DNA from: Zoopage sp. CT-All
Lineage: Eukaryota > Zoopagomycota > Zoopagomycetes > Zoopagales > Zoopagaceae
Assembly: GCA_004114245.1 (NCBI GenBank)
Contig: QZWS01000105.1
Coordinates: 1 to 26,396, forward strand
DNA: 26,396 bases
Reading direction: 5' to 3'
Positions 1-9,500 of this stretch are shown here, one piece after another. Position numbers and translations under genes: made by a program. The notes under the pieces were generated by a model that saw nothing but the letters and a program-made list of their open reading frames with translations, ran no database searches and was not told the DNA's origin. Position 1 is the first letter of the stretch, and each line of letters begins with the position of its first letter.

Positions 1-176
1 GCACGCCAGGGTGAACTTGCCCAGTCAGCTGGACTTTACGTTGTAGCTCAGTGGATGCGGCGTTGCCGAAGCAATGAAATTCAATTCAATTCAAGTCCAT
101 CATCCATTGTGTGATCCCGTCCAACCCCTATCGGGTGGATCTTGATCTTGCCCATATGCTCAGCACTCCAATGACA
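1..176. other. Left flank, no gene recognised
   Basis: I see no convincing gene here. A stretch near position 44 resembles a tRNA A box and one near 88-98 resembles a weak B box, but the arms do not pair, so I do not call a tRNA. The tandem duplication begins at about 177. Confidence 0.5.
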
Positions 177-330
177 GCATACATACAATACAATTGTCCT
201 GTATCCAGCTTTGATGCAATCGCGATAACTGTTCTGTGCACAGTATTAATAGCACACAAGCGTCTAGACCTTGCCCAATTAACATCATGTATTGAATGCA
301 CAGTGCACAATGTATACTGTTTGACAATCA

Positions 331-771
331 TCACGGTTGTTTTCTTTTCCATTGCCTCTGAACAATCAACGTGCACTCATTGTAATGAAAAAGTCTCATA
401 TCATTCAAGAGTTGAGCAAGTGTTTCATTTACGTGCAATTTCTCCACCGGAGTTGTTTCTTTTTCAGGATCGCGGGTTATATACACCTTCCAGTGATGCA
501 GTGCTTTATCTGGAATGTCGATATGCCCAATAAGATCTAATGGCTTGTCTGTCATTGGCAACACTACGTTATACCTCTTTTTCACAGGAGTTCCGTTATC
601 AACCCAGACAATGCAATTGTGGTGTGTCTTGAGGAGGCTTTTATCCGTAATGTCGACATTAAACTTGGGGGGGTCAAGACCGCCAGGAGCAGCAGTGGTT
701 TCAGTGGCTGCAAAGAGCGCGGTTGCAGCAACTGCAAGAAGGAGCGTCTTAGACAAGGCGAGCAGATTCAT
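331..771 (-). CDS. Small secreted protein of unknown family, copy A
   Basis: This is an intronless 146-residue protein. The ATG at 771 is chosen because it begins a typical signal peptide: MNLLALSKT, a leucine/alanine-rich core, then a threonine-rich stretch ending near TTAAPGG, so cleavage probably falls at about residues 25-28. A longer reading upstream runs through promoter-like sequence and is not needed. The mature part is about 120 residues, acidic to neutral with a basic tail (QRQWKRKQP), and has just two cysteines (in HNCIVW and NECTLI) that could form one disulfide. One N-glycosylation sequon (NET) is visible. I do not recognise a domain. The tandem paralogue at 1175-1618 differs at about nine positions, all in the signal peptide or the C-terminal third. 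It is probably exported or cell-surface; function unknown. Confidence 0.8.
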   Translation of the reverse strand: MNLLALSKTLLLAVAATALFAATETTAAPGGLDPPKFNVDITDKSLLKTHHNCIVWVDNGTPVKKRYNVVLPMTDKPLDLIGHIDIPDKALHHWKVYITRDPEKETTPVEKLHVNETLAQLLNDMRLFHYNECTLIVQRQWKRKQP

Positions 772-905
772 GGCAATGGGTGATTGTGTGCGATTGTGTG
801 GTCTTTGATTGATTGGCGGATGCAGCGAGGAGAGGGGTGTTGATGGCAACTGGCAGCTTTTAGGGAGCGGAGGATCAGAAAAAAGAGACTGTGATTTAAA
901 ACGGG

Positions 906-927
906 CCGGTTTTGAGGCAAATTTATA
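906..927 (-). promoter_or_regulatory. Core promoter of secreted gene A
   Basis: On the minus strand a TATAAAT box (plus positions 921-927) lies about 150 bp upstream of the ATG. It is followed by a 14-nt block, TGCCTCAAAACCGG in gene orientation (906-919), which is also present upstream of copy B. The conservation may only reflect the recent duplication. Confidence 0.5.
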
Positions 928-1174
928 GGCACTCAACAGCCATGAAATGTATTTTCCTTGACATAGTAGTATCCTATATATAGAACATATTAGAAAGATG
1001 TTGGGTAAATACCTTAATAACAGTATGCATACAATGCAATTGTTCTGTAGCCAGCTTTGATGCAATCTGCAATAACTGCTCTGTGCACAGTATTAATAGC
1101 ACACAAGCGTCTAGACCTTGCCCAATTAACATCCTGTATTGAATGCACAGTGCACAATGTATACTGTTTGACAA

Positions 1175-1618
1175 TCATCGCGGTTGTTTTCTTTTCCATT
1201 GCCTCTGAACAATCAACGTGCACTCATTGTAATCAAAACGTTTCATATCATTCAAGAGTTGAGCAAGCGTTTCATTTACGTGCAATTCCTCCGCCGGAGT
1301 TGTTTCTTCTTCAGGATCGCGGGTTATATATACCTTCCAGTGATGCAGTGCTTTATCTGGAATGTCGATATGCCCAATAAGATCTAATGGCTTGTCTGTC
1401 ATTGGCAACACTACGTTATACCTCTTTTTCACAGGAGTTCCGTTATCAACCCAGACAATGCAATTGTGGTGTGTCTTGAGGAGGCTTTTATCCGTAATGT
1501 CGACATTAAACTTGGGGGGGTCAAGACCGCCAGGTGCAGCAGTGGTTTCAGTGACTGCAAAGAGTGCGGTTGCAGCAACCGCAAGAAGGAGCGTCTTAGA
1601 CAAAGCAAGCGGGTTCAT
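1175..1618 (-). CDS. Small secreted protein of unknown family, copy B
   Basis: Intronless, 147 residues, the paralogue of the 331-771 gene. It has the same architecture: a signal peptide starting MNPLALSKT with a hydrophobic core to about residue 22, a mature domain with two cysteines, and a basic end KRKQPR that is one residue longer. About 80 central residues, from the end of the signal peptide through the middle of the protein, are identical to copy A. The differences cluster in the C-terminal third and often change charge (K to E, V to A, L to R, H to D). No family recognised. Both copies look intact, with no sign of a pseudogene. The replacements near the C-terminus could mean divergence in binding surface, but that is inference. 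Confidence 0.8.
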   Translation of the reverse strand: MNPLALSKTLLLAVAATALFAVTETTAAPGGLDPPKFNVDITDKSLLKTHHNCIVWVDNGTPVKKRYNVVLPMTDKPLDLIGHIDIPDKALHHWKVYITRDPEEETTPAEELHVNETLAQLLNDMKRFDYNECTLIVQRQWKRKQPR

Positions 1619-1721
1619 GGCAGTGTGTGATTGCGTGTTCTTTGATTGATTGGTGGATGCAGCGAGGGGAGGTGCGTTCAGCGAGGATGGTTGGGGCAGA
1701 GGTCAGAGAAAATTGACTGAC

Positions 1722-1763
1722 CCGGTTTTGAGGCACGACAGACAGTGCATCTGTATATGTATA
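1722..1763 (-). promoter_or_regulatory. Core promoter of secreted gene B
   Basis: A TATACATATA stretch (1754-1763, minus strand) lies about 140 bp upstream of the ATG at 1618. The 14-nt block shared with copy A lies at 1722-1735. The TATA sequence is less canonical than the TATAAAT of copy A, so the two copies may differ in expression. Confidence 0.45.
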
Positions 1764-1775
1764 GGCACTTAACAT

Positions 1776-2043
1776 GAATGCAGCAGCTGTATAATGTGCT
1801 TAGACCATCTCTGTCTGAGGATGGCTACCCTCGCTTGCTTGGTACAGGAATAGCCCACATCATCCACGCGACTTGGCTGTGACTATGCCGATTGCCATCA
1901 AATCAGCTGAACACCATGCAAGCTCAGTGGAGCTTTACAATACACTAGTGCCACATGGCAAACAACTCCCTAGTACGCTGCACTGTAAGCCTTCCGGCGA
2001 TGATGCAAACCGCAGTCTTCCTTTGCCGCTTGACCAATTCATC
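1776..2043. other. Divergent intergenic region and NCBP1 leader
   Basis: This holds the outer promoter side of secreted gene B (-) and the 5' side of NCBP1 (+). An in-frame ATG at 1885 would extend NCBP1 by 53 residues, but the added sequence does not look like the family's basic N-terminus and out-of-frame ATGs occur nearby, so I treat it as probable leader. Confidence 0.45.
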
Positions 2044-5000
2044 ATGGACGTCGAGCTTCCCCGTTGGTTTCCCGCTCTCCAGATTACCGCTGAACATCCC
2101 CGATTAGCCAGCTATCGAGGCGATAGAGAGGATCGAAGCGGCGGCAGTGGACGATACCATGGTAGAGCGCACCTGCGTGCCCCAACTCCAATTGATCGCC
2201 GTGTTCCAGAACGTCGTCAGCATGGCCGCGGGCCATACGACCGTTCGTCGGGCGGCGGAGATCGCAGCAGGTCAGGCCGCTCTGGTGCGGGTGATCGGCG
2301 CTATGTATCGCACGACAGCCCGGCGTATGCGCCGGAGCAGGCCGACGACATTGAGAAGCGCCTTGCCTCGCTCATCATCCGCGTTGGCGACAAGGTTCGC
2401 ATGGTGCCCGCATTCCGCTCCCCATAACACCTTCTCGTCATCAGATTACCCCGTCGTTGAAGGATAACATGGCTCAGCTGGCGATGATCTTGGAGAAAGA
2501 CTACGCTCGTCATCCCGGCATCATTCGCAACACCCTTCGTGCTTGGTAGTCAATTGCCATTGTCGTGTTAGCACACTCATGCATGTCACTGCTAGCTTGC
2601 TCGAACTGCCCCACAAGACGGCGGTGTACGTAGGGCTCGTCAATATGCTCTACCGCGGCAAGGCAGAGGTTGCCCAGGCAATTATGGACGCTGTGGCCGA
2701 TTCCTTTGCGGCTGCTTGTCGTGCCGGAAACTGGCGTGAGATTAAAATGATAGTAGGCCATGCTCAAAGGTAATTATTTATCGCTGACCGGTCCGTTCAG
2801 TGTCGCTTTTATGGGACTGCTACCCGGGCAGGATTGATTGGCCGTGCTTCATTCGCCGCCTTACTCGAGCGACTGGCCAGCGGTTTCGACCATGCCGGTG
2901 TCCAAAGGGTAATGCCGCTTTTCACAACTCCTGCTCAATCGCATTAGGATCGCGGTGACGTGCTTGCATATATCGTGATGATGACGCTCGCCTATGTACG
3001 ATTGTGCCTCATCAGCAGCCAATCTTTGATCACTTTCAGTGCGGGAAAGACATGGAAGCAAACGACAGTGTCGCATTGCTCGGCATTTGGCAGTCCCTGC
3101 AGAGGTACATGACTGCGCGTGCGCTGACCGTGTCCGAAGTATCCCAGAGCTGCTATGCTCCCTATCGTTTCGGCAGCCCATATGCGCAAAGATCGGCAGG
3201 TCCCCCCTCCCACGGGCACCTTTTCTCACCATCATAGATTATTGAGGATTTGTGGGACCAGCTCACGAGCTTGCAGAATGATCGGGCGTGGAATGTCAGC
3301 CTCTATCGCGACGTTCTGAAGGATTTAGAAGAGCTTCCTACATCTGACACAGCGTCCAGTCAGGCACCTTTCGAGGCATTTCTTCCGGATCTGCCACCCA
3401 TGGATGTTGCTTCTCCAATTCTGCAGCTCAGCATGCATGTTTTTGTCAACGACGCAGAACTCAAGGTTGGCTCGTTTGATTGCACCCTGCCAGGCAAGGA
3501 GCAAATCGAGCAGACAATTTTGCACGACGCCGTCGGAGACCTTATTGATCTGTTTGAAGTCAACCGAAAGGAGGGCGCTAAACTCATTCTTACTGCATTT
3601 CGTGATGCCTTCATTCCGGAGCTCTTCTTCCCACCATCAGCCGAGGATAATAAAAAGCTGTCGAGCGCTGCGAACGCTGCGAACGCCGCGGGCGCTGCTG
3701 ACACTGCAGGCGCCATGGAAATCGATGGCACTGCGTCGAAAAAGTGGCGTCTGGAGGCTGCCGTTATTGAGGTAGCGTGCTGCAATGTCTCAACCCAGGT
3801 CTAACGAGTCGATATAGACCATCTTTTCGCGCCTGTTCCTCCTTCCGTCCTCGCCCGAGGCCCCCGTCTACTACTCTGTCCTGCTCGCCGAGCTTATGCG
3901 CCCGCAGACCGTCTTCCCACAGACTTTTGGTCGTGCTGTTCGAATTCTCTTTGAGCGGCTTCCCATGATGGATGTTGCCTGTGCTCGTCGGTTTTCACAA
4001 CAGTTCGCGTTCCATCTGAACAACCATGGCTTCTACTGGCCCTGGCAGTATTGGTGCGCCTTTGGCTGTCCTGGCTTCTTTAACCCAGCACCGCCCGTAT
4101 AGGTCGACGATTTTGGAATCGAGCGAGGATGACCCGCGCAAGATATTTATTCGTGAGTCCCTGACGCGCATGCTGGCGTTTTCGTACCACCAACGCGTCA
4201 GCGATACACTCCCCGACGCCTTCAAAGTGCTGATTCCTCAGGAAGCGCCCCAAGCTCACTTTAAATGGCTAGTATCCGAAGGTTAGGTGTCGATCAGGGC
4301 GATGATGTTGATCCAAATCACATAGACCCGGTAAAGCAAAAATTCACGACAGACTTCCGCGCTGCAACGAGCTCTACTGAAGCATCTACCTCTGCGCGCC
4401 AGGTGTTGAATGAGTACGAGGCTGAGCATGATCCGATGCAGGACGACCGAGCTGCCACGCGCGCAATAGTCTTTGAGTGCATACTCGAGCATGGATCCAA
4501 ATCGCTTTCCCATTTGCTGAACGCGGTCGAGAAGAACCTCGACCTGTTCAAGGAGCTTGCCACGGATGATGGTGGCCATCAGCTTCTCGATGTGGCTTTG
4601 GCAGCGTGGAATGAGCATACGACGGTAAGTGACCATCACTGTGGCTAGCATTTTTACCTTCCGCGCGGTAGTTTTTTGAAATGGTTGTTGATAAGTTGCT
4701 TGCCTACCGCATTGTGGAGTCGAATTTGGTCGTCGCTTGGCTGTTCAAGCGCGTCTCGTCGCCCGAGGAATACGTTCGGTGGGTGTTGATACCGTTTACC
4801 TTTAACTGAATTTGCTACTAGATCTTATGTGAGCAATTTGCTTGACCTCGTCATGGATCGATTATCATCCCGTGCGCATCGCAATGCCGAGCGTACCGAG
4901 CAAACGCGTGCTGAACTCGCCATCTTTTCGTCGCTAACCGACATGGAGATGGACCTCAAGCGCCAGGAGGATCACGAGTTGCTGCTCAAAAAGGTCGAGT

Positions 5001-5399
5001 CGTTTGCTGAGGCGCAAGAACAGGCCGAAGTTCAGCTCCGACACACGCTTACACTTACTTGTCAGGTAATCGAGAATACCAATTCAAGACTGCAGCCTGA
5101 CTCTGGAATAGAAATTCGCGACTGTGTTGTCGGCCTTTCTTGAGAGAAATGGTAGCGAGAGCGTGAATATGATGTGGTGGAAGCGCGTGTCCAACTGGCT
5201 GCTTGACATTCTTCGCAAGGTGACCCGCTTGTCCTGATGCACCAGCGCGAATCACTCGATTTTATAGAACTCGGCTGTGGCTGCCGAATGCGCCTCTGCC
5301 CTCAACAGCGCTGTCTTTGGCAAATCGACTGATGAGCGTATCGTCGGTGTATACAACGAAGCGCGCGCGGTGATTGAAGACCGCAAGGTGATGGTGTAG
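2044..5399 (+). CDS. NCBP1: Nuclear cap-binding protein large subunit (CBP80)
   Basis: NCBP1 pairs with NCBP2/CBP20 to bind the m7G cap of nascent transcripts and guides splicing, export and decay. My model has 14 exons: 2044-2394, 2445-2545, 2596-2752, 2801-2908, 2948-2995, 3040-3195, 3238-3771, 3818-4053, 4103-4281, 4326-4624, 4672-4778, 4822-5065, 5112-5219 and 5268-5399. It gives 919 residues (human 790). The first ~100 residues are Arg/Gly/Ser-rich, then KRLASLIIRVGDK starts the MIF4G-like helical repeats. Good family matches are WDQLTSLQNDRAW, LAFSYHQRVSDTLPDAF and LLNAVEKNLDLFKELA. A coiled coil rich in E/Q/R follows near residues 730-790. Introns are 39-50 nt; the one at 3196-3237 must start with GC (GCAGGT) to keep frame, and the donor at 4282 (GTTAGG) is weak. 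Start uncertain (ATG 1885 also in frame). Confidence 0.9.
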
Positions 5400-5447
5400 C
5401 GGAAATACATCCTCGACAGTATTTTACCGTATTTCGTCTGCTCCCAA

Positions 5448-6849
5448 ATGGACGATGCCATCTACCTCGACCACAATGCCACCACCCCGGTGGACCTGCG
5501 CGTGCTGGAGACAATCACCGACACACTGAAGGATGTGTGGGCTGACCCAAGCGCCGCATACGCCGAGGGTGCGCGTCGCGCTGCACTGCATCAATGCTGA
5601 TGCATGTAATCCTAGGCTGTCTGGCTCGATCCCGCATTGATTCGGCACGGAAACAGATCCTCACCGCGCTAAATGCCCCGTGCGATTCACGTAACAGCGC
5701 CAATATGTCATATGCGGGATGCTCAAATATGGATAGGCATTGTGTTCACCTCGAGCGGAACCGAAGCCAACCACCTTGTCTTCAACTCCATTCTTTGCAC
5801 TGCCAGCGCCCAGCCACATATCATTCTCTCCGCTGGTGAGCATCCCTCGGTCATGCATCCAGCGACGCGGCTGAGTCAGTCGGGAGCGATCACACTAACC
5901 CAGCTTCCGCTTACCTCCGACGGGCAGGTGGCTGTATCGCAAATCTGGCAACAACTGCGCTATGATACCCGCCTGGTGTCTGTCATACTCGCCCACAATG
6001 AAACCGGCGTCGTAAATGATCTGAGAACACTGGTGCGCAATATCCGTGCCTGGGAGAGTATGAAGCCTGGTCGGCGGAAAGTGTATATCCATACGAACGC
6101 GGCGCAGGCGCTGGGAAAGATTCCTGTGGATGTGGCCGATTTGGATGTGGATTACATGACTATTGTTGGCCACAAGGTACGCCTGGCGTGGGAGATGTTT
6201 GGGCTGGATGATGATGTCCATTGTGGACTAGTTATATGGACCAAGAATGGCCGCATTGTATGCGCGTGCGGACGCTCCGCTGGAGGCCATGTTCTTTGGT
6301 GGGGGTCAAGAGGACGGCTTTCGCTCAGGGTGAGTATGCTGTGCATCGCTCGCGCAGCGTCTGATAGTAATGTCTACTAGGACAGAAAACACCGCGATGA
6401 TTGTTGGTTTGGCCAAGGCAGTCGAACTCGCCACATCTCGCGTCTACGAGTATTCGGAAAAAACGCGAAATCTCGTCCGAACGTTCCAAGAAACGATGAG
6501 CGAGTCCAGCAACGCGGACATTAAGATACGCGTGTTTGGATCCGGTCCTCGACTACCCAACACGCTTCTATTCTGTATTTGTGGCATGGCGGCGGATGGC
6601 AGCGATCATGCGAACTACACTGCCTCCAAGCTAGTGAAGCACGCGGACAAGCTCGGTGTCATGATTGGTCATGTATGTGATCGAAGCGAGGATGGGAATT
6701 TGGCGGCGTCCAGGACCTTGGCTGCTATGAATGTGGATAATAACCTGGCGATGGGCGCAGTGCGCGTTAGCTTTGGGTTTGACAACACCGAGGACGAGGC
6801 GCATATCGCAGCGCAAAAAATATGGCAGGCATACGACGAGATGACGTGA
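5448..6849 (+). CDS. Selenocysteine lyase / cysteine desulfurase-like enzyme
   Basis: This is a class V aminotransferase-fold, PLP-dependent enzyme. Family members remove Se from selenocysteine or S from cysteine. Exons are 5448-5568, 5616-5690, 5737-6176, 6232-6329 and 6381-6849, giving 400 residues (human SCLY about 445). Visible motifs in order: YLDHNATTP near the start, FTSSGTEANH, the GEHPS and AHNETG segments, IHTNAAQALGK, the PLP lysine in IVGHK (K212, just before an intron), LYGPRMAALY, FFGGGQE and TENTAMIVGL. A cysteine at about 344 (HVCDRS) sits where the catalytic cysteine loop is expected. The overall pattern (YGPR, FGGGQE, GTEN, short active loop) fits SCLY better than mitochondrial NFS1, and no mitochondrial presequence is visible. 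Introns are 46-55 nt. It starts only 48 bp after NCBP1 on the same strand. Whether the substrate is Sec or Cys cannot be read from sequence. Confidence 0.85.
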
Positions 6850-7257
6850 TAAGGCGGGTGTTTGTTCGACTCATTGGATAGATATGCATTTCAGTTAAAT
6901 ATGGAGGCGTTTTTGTGAGGAAGCTAGTGCATTAAACGCGGTCAATGCTACAAGCCAATGTCGCGACACAGTCCGTCAAGCGCTGTATGCCTAAGCAATA
7001 TGCATGTCAGCAACCGCTCAGATAAAACGAGATGGCGCAATCACGTAAAGCATCGAAAGGCTCAGTAGATAGTTATTCCGGATGGTTATTCTCCTCATAA
7101 CATAGGTGGGTTCGAAGTACCAAGCAAATTAAGAAGAGGGAGACCAAATCATCATAACCGACGACACATGGATGAAAACGCGCGAGACGGAACGTACCAA
7201 GTGACGAGAGAATCAGCGCCACGACTCCTCACAAACCACCCACACGCGCATGCCTGC
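6850..7257. other. Convergent intergenic region
   Basis: This lies between the 3' ends of the lyase (+) and eS12 (-). I see no long reading frame with family matches. A weak C/D-snoRNA-like pair of boxes exists on the minus strand (ATGATGA near 7146-7152 and CTGA near 7062-7065) but there is no closing stem, so I do not annotate an RNA. Confidence 0.5.
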
Positions 7258-7689
7258 TCAGTTCTTCTTAAAGTAGTCCTGGAGCACATGCATCGCCTCG
7301 GACTCTTCGCCGTAGTCACGCACTACGACGCACGAGCAGCCGACGACCTTGCGCGCGTTGCCCTCGCGATCGATCTTGCACAGACCGGCCCATTCGCCGA
7401 GCTTCTTGGGGTCGGAGACCTTGATCAGGGGGATGTTGTGCTCGGCGCAGAGGGCCTCGACGAGACGGATGTAGTCCTTCTCAGTGCAGGTGTCCACCAG
7501 CACGCACAGGCACGCCTGACGGCGGTCAAGGGCCTTGGCGCATTCGCGGATGCCGCGCGCGAGCCCGTCGTGGATGAGGGCGCGCTTGAGGGTGTCCTGC
7601 AGCGCCTCCTCGACGGTCATGGCTGCGCGGACTACGGGAGCGGCGGCGGGGGTGGCGGTATCGACCACGACTTCATTTCCGTCTGCCAT
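7258..7689 (-). CDS. RPS12: 40S ribosomal protein eS12
   Basis: A 143-residue, intronless protein of the small ribosomal subunit (L7Ae/eL30-like fold), acting in cytosolic translation. The alanine/valine-rich N-terminal tail is followed by [19 protein letters not shown], then [20 protein letters not shown], the [11 protein letters not shown] segment and the [15 protein letters not shown] loop, ending in the DYFKKN tail usual for eS12 (human RPS12 is 132 residues). The ATG at 7689 has a good context (ATCATGGC). Its promoter must fit in the 165 bp that separate it from the stop codon of the carrier gene on the same strand. Confidence 0.96.
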   Translation of the reverse strand: MADGNEVVVDTATPAAAPVVRAAMTVEEALQDTLKRALIHDGLARGIRECAKALDRRQACLCVLVDTCTEKDYIRLVEALCAEHNIPLIKVSDPKKLGEWAGLCKIDREGNARKVVGCSCVVVRDYGEESEAMHVLQDYFKKN

Positions 7690-7853
7690 GATGTGAGAGA
7701 TGTCCTCAATGAGTCTGGTCGCGGGGCGGCGGGGGATGCGCGGGTCGGGGACGGCCGCGGAGGTTGCAGAGGAGAAGGAGCAGAAAGCTGTGACTGTGGG
7801 GAGCGGACCCCTGGCTAAAGTGGGGGCGTGGCAGCGCTACTAATAGAGGCAGG

Positions 7854-7859
7854 TTTATT
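7854..7859 (-). terminator. AATAAA overlapping carrier stop codon
   Basis: On the minus strand the carrier gene ends GCG CAA TAA A, so the canonical poly(A) hexamer AATAAA overlaps the stop codon. If used, the 3' UTR would be only about 10-30 nt. Use is inferred, not shown. Confidence 0.45.
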
Positions 7860-9055
7860 GCGCATGATGCCGCATATATCGCGTCGCATTTTCATACACA
7901 ACAAACGTGATGACGGTTCCGGGCAGGAGACGGACGGTGTTGGGGACAATGCCTTTGTAGAAGCCGTAGATGCCCTCGTTCCGAGCAACCTTTACGATCG
8001 TATCAAGCACGCCTCGGTACTTGGTATTGTCTGTTTGATTCTATCCGGTCAGCGGATGCATCAGCCGCCAGATATACAGCACTGTGGGGAACAAACCTGC
8101 AGTCTCACTCGAACAACCTTGTAGGGATACGTCGACACGGTGGCGATGAGCTTGGATGTCGTCGACATCCCAATATACTCCAGTGTGGACTAACCATGCG
8201 TCAGGTGATGCACAGACTAGCATTGCCATCGCACCAGGTCTTCTCTGACAACCCCGGTGTTTTTGCTCATTCGCCATTGCTTCAGCTCCTCGTACACAGT
8301 AAATTGGATGGCGCCGTGACTCACACCAAACAGCGACGGCAGCATTCCACGATATAATCCACGGACACCCTCGGTCCGCACTAGCGTGATAAATCCATGC
8401 AAGAGACTACGGTATGCGCCGGGTTGAGTGGGCGACGTGGAGCACATGCGGGTTTTTATGACCCATATCGGGTTTGTCAGCACCGCGACAATAGCCCCTT
8501 GATCACGCTCATGGAAAACAACCGTAGTAGCAGGGAAGTTTACCGGCTTGCGCGGACGCGGTCAGATGCTCTCGCGCACCAAGCCGCCCCGTCTGACCTC
8601 GCTGCGACCGCTTCTTCAGCAGCTCATACCTATTCGCCATCAATTCGCCGACACCGATGCACCTGTTTCCTACCACCAGAAGTACAGGCCCCAGCTAGAT
8701 GTCGCGCCAACCAGATTCGGCGACAGCCCACGATACAGGCCCTTGAAAAAGCCGTCCGCACGCACCACCCCCCGCGTGGTTCGTATTGCGCGACCCAAGA
8801 GCTGCGAGACCTTGCCACCACCGCCCCTTCGCAGAGCACTCTCATCAACTATCGACAGCGGCGTGTTAGGAGCAAGGAGGGGAGACGGCACAGCGGACTC
8901 TGAAGGCGGGTGCGGATGAGATCCAGCGGGTGGCAAACACATGTCGATGCGGCGCCGGCAACAATACCGGCCACGGCGTGGTCCAGCGACGGATGCCAGG
9001 TGAACGAAGGCGCGCGCTGCTGCCGAGGGGCGGCAGACGCAATGGCGGCGGACAT
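7855..9055 (-). CDS. Mitochondrial carrier, folate/FAD type (SLC25A32/FLX1)
   Basis: An inner-membrane carrier with six helices in three repeats. Exons in gene order: 9055-8899, 8848-8674, 8629-8544, 8497-8235, 8189-8097 and 8040-7855, giving 319 residues (human SLC25A32 315). The three signatures are HPLDLIRTR, NPIWVIKTR and YPYKVVRVR. The tryptophan in the second is typical of the folate/FAD/NAD/pyrimidine-nucleotide subgroup. Further matches to SLC25A32 are GLYRGLSPNLVGATSSWGLY, GLFGVSHGAIQFTVYEELK and LLPGTVITFVVYEN. Introns are 44-56 nt; the first contains a CTAAC branch-point-like sequence. The start MSAAIASAAP at 9055 precedes helix 1 by about 28 residues. Substrate (folate, FAD or related) is inferred from subgroup resemblance only. 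It lies upstream of eS12 on the same strand. Confidence 0.9.
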
Positions 9056-9229
9056 GAGCGTCGTGGGGAAATAGGTTTGTTTGGCCCATATCGCGCACCA
9101 AATTGGTTGCTCCGCAATGAACAGCGCATCGATTGCATGTGTTACCGGGTTGTAACGCAGACAGTAGAAGTACGGATTCTGAGCGATACTATTTCAATGC
9201 ACAAACATAGCCAATCAAGATAACCAAAA
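9056..9229. other. Carrier promoter region
   Basis: The 5' side of the carrier gene (-). No reading frame with a family match and no clear TATA box on the minus strand. Base composition drops from GC-rich to AT-rich across this stretch towards the island beginning near 9190. Confidence 0.4.
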
Positions 9230-9500
9230 GTAGACAAGCTCAAAGATGATACCGGTGGTGCCTTGGACACAACTCCCTGTTTGTCCAGAAGCAGGGCAAG
9301 AAGTTCCCCAAACCAAATGGTCAGCGGACTGTGTGGAGGCATGCTATTTTAATGCCAGTGTCTCCTTGTCCGCAAGATGTGTTGTACACAAAACCCTTCC
9401 AACAACATCCTTGTTGTGACCAATTTAGAAAACCAGTCATCCAACACCATCAACACATGCTTGTGTGGCTGGTGCCTATTGTAAGCAGTCCTGTTATTGT
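9230..9500 (-). mobile_element. LTR retroelement fossil (Ty3/gypsy-like integrase piece)
   Basis: On the minus strand a short piece reading VLMVLDDWFSKLV (about 9425-9462) resembles the start of the retroelement integrase core, and weaker similarity to later parts of that core follows at about 9250-9320. The element is clearly broken, with several breaks, and old: only these fragments are recognisable, and no terminal repeats, gag or reverse transcriptase can be seen. It sits in an AT-rich island unlike the coding surroundings. Family placement as Ty3/gypsy is tentative. Confidence 0.4.

Larger units (their letters stand above)
177..935 (-). repeat. Tandem duplication, copy A
   Basis: This unit carries a secreted-protein gene, its promoter side and about 150 bp beyond its stop codon. 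It matches copy B at an offset of 847 bp (846 in the first part because of a 1-nt indel). Flanking parts differ by several percent, whereas positions 485-687 are identical to copy B. The outer limits are approximate: the left edge is where the match becomes visible and the right edge lies just past the shared TATA-containing block. Confidence 0.9.
1024..1775 (-). repeat. Tandem duplication, copy B
   Basis: Second copy of the unit described at 177-935, in the same orientation. It carries the paralogous secreted-protein gene. Compared with copy A, its promoter has about 20 extra bases between the shared 14-nt block (1722-1735) and the TATA-like sequence. Limits are approximate. Confidence 0.9.

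Noticed and set aside
37-105. tRNA-like A box and B box
   Set aside because: The boxes are spaced plausibly, but neither the acceptor nor the T arm can pair.
111-1649. Plus-strand open frames in the duplicated unit
   Set aside because: They occur in both copies only because the DNA is duplicated. The minus-strand frame has the signal peptide and protein-level conservation.
4265-4297. 26-nt intron or new ATG in NCBP1
   Set aside because: A 44-nt intron (4282-4325) keeps the frame and fits the size of the other introns better.
7060-7155. C/D snoRNA-like boxes on the minus strand
   Set aside because: C and D box matches are present, but there is no closing stem and the spacing is loose.
7168-7818. 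216-codon plus-strand frame
   Set aside because: Antisense to eS12, with no family resemblance.
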